Origin: Halogeometricum sp. S1BR25-6
GTDB taxonomy: Archaea > Halobacteriota > Halobacteria > Halobacteriales > Haloferacaceae
Direction: 5' to 3'
Length of the DNA: 64,000 bases
Assembly (NCBI RefSeq): GCF_031624495.1
Contig: NZ_JAMQOP010000005.1
Span: 1 to 64,000, forward strand
Shown here: in pieces, positions 44,715 to 53,189 of the stretch
Layout: every line of letters begins with the position of its first letter
Numbering within the stretch: position 1 is the stretch's first letter
The notes under the pieces: model-generated
What the model was told of the DNA's origin: nothing
Database searches by the model: none
The model's input: the letters and a program-made list of their open reading frames with translations, nothing else
Program-made: the position numbers and the translations under genes

Positions 44715-44924
44715 GTGACCGGTCGACGCTTCGGAGACGAACTTGGTCCGACGTACTTGGAGGCTGTTGAAGCGCGAGACGACGACCGATGCGCCACGCT
44801 CGTCGAGGTTATCGAACACTATCTCGTCACGGACCTCGAAGCGAACCTCGCGCTTTACTACGGCGACATCGGGGAAGAGTTCGAATCGGTCCATCTGGGG
44901 TCAACCGTCGAATTCAGCGTGTAG
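44715..44924 (+). CDS. Small hypothetical protein or gene fragment
   Basis: A 69-codon frame from GTG 44715 encodes an acidic peptide with DDDRCATLVEVIEHYLVTDL and YYGDIGEEFESVHLG. The acidic composition supports real coding, but there is no known relative and the 5' region shows broken frames. It sits in a GC-rich patch of about 370 bp unlike both neighbours, so it may be a fragment of a transferred gene. Confidence 0.35.
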   Translation: MTGRRFGDELGPTYLEAVEARDDDRCATLVEVIEHYLVTDLEANLALYYGDIGEEFESVHLGSTVEFSV

Positions 44925-44982
44925 ACTTTCTCATAGCGAAAGTATTTGGTAGTTTCACTCCCAGTATTGGTCCACAATTCAC

Positions 44983-45597
44983 GTGAGTCTGCTACAATTA
45001 TCGTCCTCGGAAATTTCTCTCCTTTCTCTCGCCATCAGCGTCATTGGTGTTGGTATAAGTTTAGCAGTTCTTGCCGTAGGGATCTGGAACCTTTACCTGA
45101 GTCATTATCAGACGACGCGATCTGAAGTGTCACTTCTGCCCGAGGAAGGAGGCGAATTTGGATTCAGAGGGGGAAACCATGCTATCGACGAGCGTGCGAT
45201 GTGGAAGGGGCCACTCACCCTCATGATGACGAATGCAGGGGAAAAAGGAGGATATGTTAGTTCAGAGGAGTTCGTGATTGTTGGACTGAAGAATGGGGAT
45301 GAGATAGTCGAACCGGGACCAATCTCAGTTGAGCAACCCAAGTCTTCAAATAAAATGGTTGGGACAGAAATAGGTCCAGGACAGACGACACGGTTTCTGA
45401 TCCCCCTCCACTTGAAGACTGAAACTGATATAGGCCCACTCGTAGAACACGAGTTTGCCATTATTGAGTACGCGATTACGGTCGAAGATGGACAGGGTTC
45501 GTACGAGGTACGCGAAAAAGTAGATGCCCTAATTCCTGGACCAACTCCAACCATCGAAGCATGGGAGCAGCACGTAGACGAACATCAGAACGAATAG
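44983..45597 (+). CDS. Membrane-anchored hypothetical protein
   Basis: This 204-aa protein starts at GTG 44983. One transmembrane helix (LLSLAISVIGVGISLAVLAV, about 13-36) is followed by a soluble beta-rich domain with LTLMMTNAGEKGGYVSSEEF and IGPGQTTRFLIPLHL, resembling an Ig-like or CARDB fold. The topology suggests the domain is held at the membrane, though its side is uncertain. No catalytic residues are seen. It could be an accessory of the adjacent HEPN or PH-domain proteins. Confidence 0.7.
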   Translation: MSLLQLSSSEISLLSLAISVIGVGISLAVLAVGIWNLYLSHYQTTRSEVSLLPEEGGEFGFRGGNHAIDERAMWKGPLTLMMTNAGEKGGYVSSEEFVIVGLKNGDEIVEPGPISVEQPKSSNKMVGTEIGPGQTTRFLIPLHLKTETDIGPLVEHEFAIIEYAITVEDGQGSYEVREKVDALIPGPTPTIEAWEQHVDEHQNE

Positions 45598-45958
45598 TCG
45601 AGAGAATGCAGGCTAATGTGCGAACACTATGAGAGATTTCTATGAGCAACGGAGATGAACAGCATGACGACCGCGGTCTAGAAGACCTTCGCGGTCGTAA
45701 CCGACGCCCTTGCCCGTAGCTTCCTTCAGGTCTCTCACATCCAAGCGCGTCGGTCGGTCTCTTTCATCTGCATACTCTGCATGATGTACAATGAGAGGGA
45801 CGGCATCTTTGAGATGAAACCAATGGTGGTATTATTATATATTGATACCCTGGAGGTCGGTCATCTGACGTTGTCTTGGATCTACAGCTATGTGCATTTC
45901 ATATCATCTATATCTAATTATTGGAAAAGAGTAAATACTATCCAGTATATGATTTGGT
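45598..45958. other. Gene-less stretch
   Basis: No gene is supported. A GC-rich inverted repeat (GACCGCG at about 45668 with CGCGGTC at about 45691) is followed by an A/T-rich zone (45890-45930) that likely carries the promoter of the PH-domain membrane protein. Confidence 0.4.
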
Positions 45959-47110
45959 ATGGCACAGAGGACATCTCGAGGGTTGCGGTGGGTGGGGGAC
46001 AACAAAGCGTTAGTGTACAATGCAGAGACGAATGTTTCATCGGGTCCCTTCTCAGCGAGTGCTAACAAGACTGCGCAGTCGGAATATATCCGAATGGATA
46101 AGGAGCGGTATCTATATGAACACAAGAGAATCAAAAAGAACCGCGATTTCAGTGCGGATTTCTCGTCGGATATGTATTATCGTCGGATAGACGGATCTAA
46201 CTACTCCCATCCAGTTGAGGAGCGAAAAGAATTTGACAGAATGTACGATAAGTCGGTACAGATCGCTTCTCAATGTCCATCAGCAACGATCAGCATAAAG
46301 AAATTAGCTGACTACAAGCTTCACAACCCGCTTGTAAGCTACCTTGAAGACAAGACTCCACTAATGATCCTTCATAGTGCCAAGAAAGGCATCTCGATGG
46401 GTTCTGAATTGATCTCACCTGATGAAGAGATCAAACCCTCCAGAGGTCTGCGCTGCTACACGGTGTTATATGATGATCATTTTGAATTTATACTTGGGAA
46501 GAGAGAAGACGATAGAGTTGAGACGTTTTCCTACGAGGAGATAACCGATGTCGAAGTCAGTACTGGTCTCCTCAAGAGTCGTATCTCCGTAGTCCTAGAC
46601 ACAAACACATACCACATCTGGATATCGCGAAAATACTCTAGTGACCAAGTCAAGACTGCAGCCAAACTATTCGCGTCCAAATCCCCTCTAGAGGCCTCTC
46701 AAACTAACCTTCATAACAAAACGATTAGCAGGTCGACAAACTCTGATTTCGATCCTTCAGAGTATGATACAGACAATAAGTGGTGGTTACTCGCACGGGT
46801 TGCATTGTTCATCCCGATAGGGCTTTTTATGGCCTTTGCCGCAGTATCCACGATCTTCCCACCACCTGAGAATGCAGCGCTCTGGGGTGGTCCAGTTCAT
46901 ACAGGGTTAGCACTCCTGTTCTCGCTATCGCTCCCTGCTACTCCTGTATTATTTGCTGCTGGAATAAGTGGAGATAAAGAATATTTAGTAGAGGAAACCG
47001 GGCATGGGACCGAATGGGGACCTACTGCTGTGCTTATCTTTCTTTGCCTTACTTTTGGGCTCTACGGTGCCTATTACCTTCTCTGGAGATGGAAGACCTA
47101 CAGCAACTGA
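45959..47110 (+). CDS. Membrane protein with a bacterial PH-like domain
   Basis: This 383-aa protein has a soluble N-terminal part and a PH-like domain at about 155-235: LRCYTVLYDDHFEFILGKRE, TFSYEEITDVEVSTGLLKSR and ISVVLDTNTYHIWIS. Three transmembrane helices then follow: WLLARVALFIPIGLFMAFAA, HTGLALLFSLSLPATPVLF and GPTAVLIFLCLTFGLYGAYY. The PH-like module is the type found with SHOCT and restriction-type proteins in haloarchaea. A membrane effector or sensor role is possible. The N-terminal segment SASANKTAQSEYIRMDKERY has no known relative. Confidence 0.75.
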   Translation: MAQRTSRGLRWVGDNKALVYNAETNVSSGPFSASANKTAQSEYIRMDKERYLYEHKRIKKNRDFSADFSSDMYYRRIDGSNYSHPVEERKEFDRMYDKSVQIASQCPSATISIKKLADYKLHNPLVSYLEDKTPLMILHSAKKGISMGSELISPDEEIKPSRGLRCYTVLYDDHFEFILGKREDDRVETFSYEEITDVEVSTGLLKSRISVVLDTNTYHIWISRKYSSDQVKTAAKLFASKSPLEASQTNLHNKTISRSTNSDFDPSEYDTDNKWWLLARVALFIPIGLFMAFAAVSTIFPPPENAALWGGPVHTGLALLFSLSLPATPVLFAAGISGDKEYLVEETGHGTEWGPTAVLIFLCLTFGLYGAYYLLWRWKTYSN

Positions 47111-47421
47111 CCCTGTGCCAAAAACCAATCTCGTCTTCGCGATCTCCAGATCGTCAAAGGCAGTTACTATACTACTGGTCTGGAAAGCAGTCAATGCACC
47201 ACCTGTGAGGGCCGCTACCGCGACTAATCCAAACATCAAAGGGCTAGCAAGTCTCACATAGAGATACGCTGATTTGGTATCACGACCAATGAATCGATTG
47301 TCTCAAGGTAGAACTGGTTGTTAGTGATATTTGAGGGCATTCTGGATTTTTACCATCATCCGTGTTATAGCTTGTAGCGACTATTCCAAAGAGAGGTTAT
47401 TGAATCCCAATTCTTCTGTAA
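47111..47421. other. Intergenic region between convergent genes
   Basis: The PH-domain membrane gene and the DUF4143-type ATPase gene converge here. An antisense hydrophobic frame at 46985-47257 overlaps the end of the membrane gene and is not accepted. No clear terminator is visible. Confidence 0.4.
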
Positions 47422-49128
47422 TCAGCAAATGAGGAGGAATAGCCAGTATGGTACGTAACAGAGATCGACACCGTCTTGTTCAATGACGAGCGAACTGGAT
47501 TTCTCTACCTCCTTCGGTAAACTATCTGTAATGATGAACCGATAGGGTGCCTTGTAATTCAGTTCCCGGAGCTCCTCACCCCCCGGAATTGGGTGTTTTC
47601 CACTAGTTGGATCGAACTGTGTTGCTATCTTGTCTGCATTACCGGCATGTGGGTGGTAGGAGAGAACGAATGGGAGGATCAATCCTTTGTCGTTGTGAAG
47701 AATATAATCTACTGTCCCCGCCTCAGTTTCAGCATATTCGACGGAGGTATTCTCATCGTGTGAATTAGACACTTTCCATGCTAGCCGTTTTGCATGATCG
47801 AACGCGACGGTTCGGGCGAGTTTATACTCAAACTCGTAGTTGAGCGACCGTGTCCTTTCGTATGCCTCGAATCCGTGATGTTCCTGACGTTGCGAGAGGA
47901 GTACCACATGCCGTGGGTTCCGTAGATAGAGTCTCGTCCGACGGTGTCGTTGTAGTGAGAAATCGTGAGATTCTGAAACTGCTATCCCCTCGTCTAGCAC
48001 TGACAGATAGGTATCGACAGTCCGGCGATCAACTTCTAACTGTTTACTGATATCTGTGTACTGGAGTTCCTTACCTGTCTGACTCGCAGCTAGCGATGCG
48101 ATTCGGTGGAGGTTCTCTGGCCGTTGGATTGATTCGTATTTCGCGAGTTCCTTATAGAGGTACAGCAGAAAGTGAGAGCGGACAAGTTCGTTCTTTACCG
48201 TAGCCTTCTCCGCATCGAGTAAGATTCCTCCTTTCTGTAAATATTCACGAGCAGCTTCGTACAGCCCATCTCGTTCGACATCAGAGAAGGCCTCGAAGTA
48301 CAGTTGATTTAGCGCTGCGACTGCAGTGTCCAGATCCTCAGAAGTAGATAGATTGTTTCGGACCTTTTTGATCAATGCATCGCCATCTATGCTCGTTGTG
48401 CGGAGAGATTCGATTTGAACGTTGAAATCTATATCAACATCTGTAAGTGCAGTATCGTCGTATGTATTTTGCTGGACGGTCTCGACAAACTTCATCGGTA
48501 ACATCGCACGCGGCCATTCAATCTTCAGCCTCTCTTCCTCCGAGATTCCCCTTAAGTCAACTTGTGATTTGACGATTCCCGTCAGAAGTAGATAGGTATC
48601 TTCCTGTACAAATTCCAATAATAACCGCTTTTGTTCATTATCAAGTTGGAGTGCGCCGACATCGTCGAGGATGATGTATTTACGTCCTCTGCGGGGAGCA
48701 ATATGTGAATAGAAGTAATCAATAACTGTTCTCAGTCGTTCAAGAGCCTTACTTGACGGTTCGAGATGATAGAGAGAATCCTCAAGAGGAACATAGAGAA
48801 TCTGGCGTGGATCAACTGAACCGATGATATCAGGGTCGCGATTCCCTGGTGAGAAGTCAGCAACATCTGATTCAAGAATTGCAGCGATAAACTGTCGAAG
48901 AAGTGTCGTCTTCCCAATTCCTGTGGGTCCATAAATTGGGTATGCTAGGCTCTCGATCCCTCTTTCACGCTCTTCATCAATCGATCGAAGTAGGTTAAGG
49001 AGGTCCGAGCGAGGAGTAAGTGAGGTAACATTCGATAGATCTGATTGTCGACCACTATTGGTATTCCACCATTCATTGTGCCATTCGGCGTCTGCGATGA
49101 AATTAGAACTACGAGACGTATCCGCCAT
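47422..49128 (-). CDS. AAA ATPase with DUF4143-like C-terminus
   Basis: This 568-aa protein starts MADTSRSSNFIADAEW. It has Walker A GPTGIGKT at 67-74, Walker B KYIILDDVGAL and sensor-like YLLLTGIVKSQ. A winged-helix segment (LQYTDISKQLEVDRRTVDTY) links to a C-terminal PD-(D/E)XK-like region with TVDYILHNDKGLILPFVLSY, as in AAA_14/DUF4143 proteins. Such ATPases are common in archaeal mobile DNA, and their cellular role is largely unknown. An in-frame ATG at 49167 adds 13 residues. It diverges from the Argonaute locus. Confidence 0.85.
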   Translation of the reverse strand: MADTSRSSNFIADAEWHNEWWNTNSGRQSDLSNVTSLTPRSDLLNLLRSIDEERERGIESLAYPIYGPTGIGKTTLLRQFIAAILESDVADFSPGNRDPDIIGSVDPRQILYVPLEDSLYHLEPSSKALERLRTVIDYFYSHIAPRRGRKYIILDDVGALQLDNEQKRLLLEFVQEDTYLLLTGIVKSQVDLRGISEEERLKIEWPRAMLPMKFVETVQQNTYDDTALTDVDIDFNVQIESLRTTSIDGDALIKKVRNNLSTSEDLDTAVAALNQLYFEAFSDVERDGLYEAAREYLQKGGILLDAEKATVKNELVRSHFLLYLYKELAKYESIQRPENLHRIASLAASQTGKELQYTDISKQLEVDRRTVDTYLSVLDEGIAVSESHDFSLQRHRRTRLYLRNPRHVVLLSQRQEHHGFEAYERTRSLNYEFEYKLARTVAFDHAKRLAWKVSNSHDENTSVEYAETEAGTVDYILHNDKGLILPFVLSYHPHAGNADKIATQFDPTSGKHPIPGGEELRELNYKAPYRFIITDSLPKEVEKSSSLVIEQDGVDLCYVPYWLFLLIC

Positions 49129-49461
49129 ATCGGTGCTTAGCAATCTCATGCTATAAATATGCATCACCCTGATGACGCAATTCCCGATTTAGCGTGGTAC
49201 AAATGTTATCGCATGATGAATGTCTTCTCTCTATTTCCTCTCTTTGAGCGGCATTCGTTCCATGGGTACAGAGGAAACGTCTACGCAACGGCGATTCCAC
49301 TCTTCGCCTCTCGAGGATTAAAATAGAATTTTGTAACAACAGGTTGTTCCTATCTGCGATAGACTTATTAGGGAGCAGTCAAAATATGACACCGTGGATG
49401 AATACTAATACCACTTTAACGTCGAAACGGCTGATCGAATTGAGAGAGGACAAAGTATAGG

Positions 49462-51723
49462 ATGAGCACCGACATCGCCGGTGACGATACACAGACCGAG
49501 CACGTCGTCTCTCGCGTCTCATTTGACCACGTTACCCTGAACGCGGGAAACGAGTCCATGCTCCTCCGGTTCGAGTACGATACTCGCGATGAGGTCGCGT
49601 GTGTGCTAATTGACGCAGGAAACCATCTTGACCTAGATTCCTGCCTTCGGTCAACCGACACGCTTGAAGCCGTCTGTCTCACACACGCGCACGCCGACCA
49701 CTATCAGTCACTCGATAGTGCACTAGGAGGCGACACACGACTATTCACCTCGCCCGCAACAGCAGCCATCCTCGGGACGGTCCTTGCGTCCGCCGAGGAC
49801 AGCGGATTCGTCTCCGACCCTGATCGAATTCTCGAAGCAACAACGCCCATCAACGGCTGGACCGACGTCGCACCGAATGTCCGCGTACACCCGGTCCCTG
49901 CGGGTCACACTCCTGGTGCTGTCGGCTTCGTGGTTCGGTTTCGTGACGAACACGGCAACCAGGACATGTTGTTCACTGGTGACTTCACGCTCACATCTGC
50001 AGGCGGCTACGCCGGGTTCGACTCCGATGCCGTGTCCGACGTCGAATCACTGTTCCTGACAGTCGCGACAACGGATGACGCCGAAGATCAGTTGACCGAG
50101 GGTATTACAGAGGCCATCGAACGCGCACACGGTGGAGCAACAGTTCTCGTTACCGCGGCCGGCCTCCAAGGCGTCCACCTCGCTACTCTCCTCGCGACTG
50201 TCTCTGCAGAACTGGACCTCGATATCCCGGTTCAACTCGTCGGACAGGCCGCAAAGATATACGACGACCTGGAATACAACCTCGACGGCGTTCACTCCAT
50301 CCACGAGTTCGCGAACCCTGCGTCTTGTCTTGATCACGGTGTAGTCACGATTGCAGGACCGGATGTCCCGACCAAGGGAAGCGCTAAGCGCCTATACGGA
50401 GTCATATGCGACGATCCGAATGCATGTCTCGTCCAATTTGTCTCCTCAAACACCACCCCCCTCTCAGGCACTGGTCCATGCGCCACGTTCGATTACTGTG
50501 GCTCGATGCATCCCTCTCGTGAGACACTCAACACCATCGTCGATGCGGTCAACCCTGTCGAAGTCATCACCGTCCACGAGCACGGTGGGGCGGGTAGGCG
50601 ATACAACGATTTGAACTCGTGTGTCTGGTCTGCGACCGAACGCAGTGAGTTCACGCTCTATGAGAACGGGCGGTGGCTCGCTCCCCCGTGGACGAACACG
50701 AAGTACGCATGGGTGCCCGACCAGCCGGTCGACATTGGCCACCTCGTAGGATATCAGCTCGACGATTTCCCGCTCACCTCGATCGACCGGAGCGAGGTTG
50801 ATCTGGCGCAAGAAGGCGTAGATGTCGACTGCATCCGCGAACGACTACATAGAGCACAGCCCACCGATCACCCGACTGAACACTGTACGACGCCGATGGT
50901 AGATTCATCCGACGCCAACGAAAAGACCGACAGTTCGGACGCACAGTTGTACCGCACCACGAATGCAGAGGTGGACGCAACGGGGTCGCTCTCCGATAAC
51001 TCACTCGCACCTGACGGAATTGTGTCCGGGCGGGCGTGGCAGAACCTCGGAGCAGACGCAACTGCCGCCGACCAAGCCGATACTCGCGATGCCAATGAAA
51101 ATGAACAGCGCGCAGACGCTGTCCCGCAGACCGACGAAGTAGAACGGGGAGAGATTGATGCGGACGCCGACCAGGCACACGCAGATGCCGAGTCCGACGT
51201 ACTTGCCGAGCAGACGGTTGAGGACGAAGCTGAATCGCAGGTGCTCGAAACGGAGACAGACCAAGACGAAGCTGACGACGAATCTCCGGCGACCCCCGGT
51301 GATTCTACTGTCGCTTTCGAGATCGACCCGCTATTGCTTGCAATTGTTAGACGTAGGGTTGAAGAACAGTCTGTCGAGACGTTTGTCATCGATGCACTTC
51401 ACTCGTACCTTGAAACCATCCTTCGGACTGGAGAGGTGCCCGAAGGGACGACGGATAACCTTGATATAGACATCTCGGTCGGTGAGCGCCTCGGACCTGT
51501 GCTGACTGGTGCTGTCCACGACGAGGGATACGGCTCGGTCTCTGACGCTGCCCGTATCGCTCTCGCAGAATTACTCGGAAGCGATACTACCACCATCTCC
51601 ATCTCCGAACAAAAGCTGGATCTACGATTCGTCACTGCGGCGATCGCGAACCCTGATTACGGATTTGAGAGCCGTCACGACTTCGCTGACGCTGCAGTAC
51701 TGTGGAGCCTCGACGATCAGTAA
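49462..51723 (+). CDS. MBL-fold metallohydrolase with C-terminal RHH-like region, first gene of the Argonaute locus
   Basis: This 753-aa protein has a metallo-beta-lactamase fold at about 15-400, with THAHADH at 74-80 (H75, H77, D79, H80), GHTPGAVG near 156 and LFTGDF supplying later metal ligands. Its form resembles the exonuclease/RNase J-type branch more than small-molecule hydrolases. Residues about 440-610 are acidic and disordered. The end (IVRRRVEEQSVETFVIDALH, VSDAARIALAELLG) contains ribbon-helix-helix-like helices. It probably processes nucleic acid together with Argonaute, whose gene is two genes downstream on the same strand. The nuclease role is inferred. Confidence 0.8.
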   Translation: MSTDIAGDDTQTEHVVSRVSFDHVTLNAGNESMLLRFEYDTRDEVACVLIDAGNHLDLDSCLRSTDTLEAVCLTHAHADHYQSLDSALGGDTRLFTSPATAAILGTVLASAEDSGFVSDPDRILEATTPINGWTDVAPNVRVHPVPAGHTPGAVGFVVRFRDEHGNQDMLFTGDFTLTSAGGYAGFDSDAVSDVESLFLTVATTDDAEDQLTEGITEAIERAHGGATVLVTAAGLQGVHLATLLATVSAELDLDIPVQLVGQAAKIYDDLEYNLDGVHSIHEFANPASCLDHGVVTIAGPDVPTKGSAKRLYGVICDDPNACLVQFVSSNTTPLSGTGPCATFDYCGSMHPSRETLNTIVDAVNPVEVITVHEHGGAGRRYNDLNSCVWSATERSEFTLYENGRWLAPPWTNTKYAWVPDQPVDIGHLVGYQLDDFPLTSIDRSEVDLAQEGVDVDCIRERLHRAQPTDHPTEHCTTPMVDSSDANEKTDSSDAQLYRTTNAEVDATGSLSDNSLAPDGIVSGRAWQNLGADATAADQADTRDANENEQRADAVPQTDEVERGEIDADADQAHADAESDVLAEQTVEDEAESQVLETETDQDEADDESPATPGDSTVAFEIDPLLLAIVRRRVEEQSVETFVIDALHSYLETILRTGEVPEGTTDNLDIDISVGERLGPVLTGAVHDEGYGSVSDAARIALAELLGSDTTTISISEQKLDLRFVTAAIANPDYGFESRHDFADAAVLWSLDDQ

Positions 51724-51750
51724 GTAATCAATTAGCAATTCACGACTCCC

Positions 51751-52968
51751 ATGACCGACACGATCAACATCGACACTGAGACTGGAACCGTCCGCTTCGA
51801 GGATTTCACCGTCGCCGATAACGAACTGGCGACGTTCCTCGCAGAGCAAGAGGAGGATGCGCTGGAAGACGCCGCTCGACACGTAGTGCGAATCGGGGCA
51901 GCGACGCTTTCACTCGCCGAAACCTCGAAAGAGGTGGAGCACGTCAAACGCGAGTTCGATCAAATGCGGGCTGACTTCGACGAAGAACTCGACACCGTCA
52001 AAGACGAACTCGACCGACGATTCGGCGACGACGGTGAAGTCTCCGCTATCCTTGACCGGCACCTCGGGAGCGAGGGTCGCCTCGCTCGAGAATTAGACGA
52101 CGTATTCGGCGACAACGGTCGGCTCGCACGACGACTCGACGAAGAACTCGGAGAGGATGGCGAGCGTATCCAGACGGCATTAGACCCCGACCGTGACGGT
52201 ACACCCACGAACCGTCTCCGCGAGACGATTCGCTCGGAGATCCGTGAGCTCGCCACTCAACTCGAACGAGAAGATGCGAAAGAGGAGGGACGGGATGAGG
52301 TCCGAGAGCGGACGACAGAGAAGGGATATATATTCGAAGACCAAGTAGACGAGTTCCTGACTGACCTCGTTTACGGGTCGAGCCATTCCGTCGAACGAAC
52401 CAGCGAAACTGTCGGCGAACTCACGGACAGCAAAGTCGGCGACTTCGTCTTGACGCTTGGCACGACTGAGCAACGAATCGTCGTCGAAGCCAAGAGCGAG
52501 CAGAACTACACACAGCCTAAAATTAAATCGGAGATGCGAGAGGCGATTGAGAACCGAGATGCCGACTACGGTATCTTCGTCTCCGAGTGTGAGAGTTACG
52601 TCCCGAACAAAGTTGGCTATCTTCGTGAGTTCGACGGAGAATTCCTTTCTGTTGCACTTTGCGCCGACGAGGATGACGAGGTCGACCCGCGTCTGTTACA
52701 TGTTGGGTTTAATTGGGCAGAAATGCGTGCTATCCAGACCCATGTCGAAGCGGGCGATGATATTGACGCCGAGTTCGTTCGGACGCAAGTCGAAGAGGTC
52801 GAGGACTCCGTCAGGAAGTTCTCAAACATCAAGCGTGAGTGCAGTAACCTCAAGCAGAGCGCCAATTCGATCGAAGAGAGTTTAGATAGTATTCAGGGTG
52901 AAGTAACGACGCGGCTAAACAACATCGTCGGAGAGATGAGTAAGTCTGACTCAGCTCCCGATAAGTAG
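51751..52968 (+). CDS. Coiled-coil PD-(D/E)XK nuclease (DUF2130-like) of the Argonaute locus
   Basis: This 405-aa protein has a long coiled coil at about 55-190 with repeated LDRRFGDDGE, LDDVFGDNGR and LDEELGEDGE units. A nuclease core follows: SKVGDFVLTLGTTEQRIVVE then AKSEQNY, giving D...ExK, and a helix KSEMREAIENRDADYGIFVS. This resembles the DUF2130 group of PD-(D/E)XK proteins. The last 60 residues are helical. It begins 27 bp after the MBL-fold gene and precedes ago by 221 bp. It likely acts on DNA targeted or generated by the Argonaute system (inference). Confidence 0.8.
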   Translation: MTDTINIDTETGTVRFEDFTVADNELATFLAEQEEDALEDAARHVVRIGAATLSLAETSKEVEHVKREFDQMRADFDEELDTVKDELDRRFGDDGEVSAILDRHLGSEGRLARELDDVFGDNGRLARRLDEELGEDGERIQTALDPDRDGTPTNRLRETIRSEIRELATQLEREDAKEEGRDEVRERTTEKGYIFEDQVDEFLTDLVYGSSHSVERTSETVGELTDSKVGDFVLTLGTTEQRIVVEAKSEQNYTQPKIKSEMREAIENRDADYGIFVSECESYVPNKVGYLREFDGEFLSVALCADEDDEVDPRLLHVGFNWAEMRAIQTHVEAGDDIDAEFVRTQVEEVEDSVRKFSNIKRECSNLKQSANSIEESLDSIQGEVTTRLNNIVGEMSKSDSAPDK

Positions 52969-53189
52969 CAAAAAACTCCGAAATCACCCCAAGATCACGT
53001 TATCGGCCGCGAAGTCTACCGCTCTGCTTCTGATTATCTTCTCCTTGACAAGTATCTCTCGTGCAGGTTTCACAACTCGCACTTTATTATCTATATTGGA
53101 ACTATGCGGGAGTACTATCTCTAAGATAGCGCATCTTCATACCAGAAATACCCTAGGTTTTTGCCCTAGCAATGTATCTATAGCAGTAG

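Noticed and set aside
44535-44894. 119-aa minus-strand frame
   Set aside because: It is basic and without family character; the opposite acidic frame is more plausible, though also weak.
46985-47257. 90-aa hydrophobic minus-strand frame
   Set aside because: It overlaps the last transmembrane segment of the PH-domain membrane protein; hydrophobic antisense frames are expected there.
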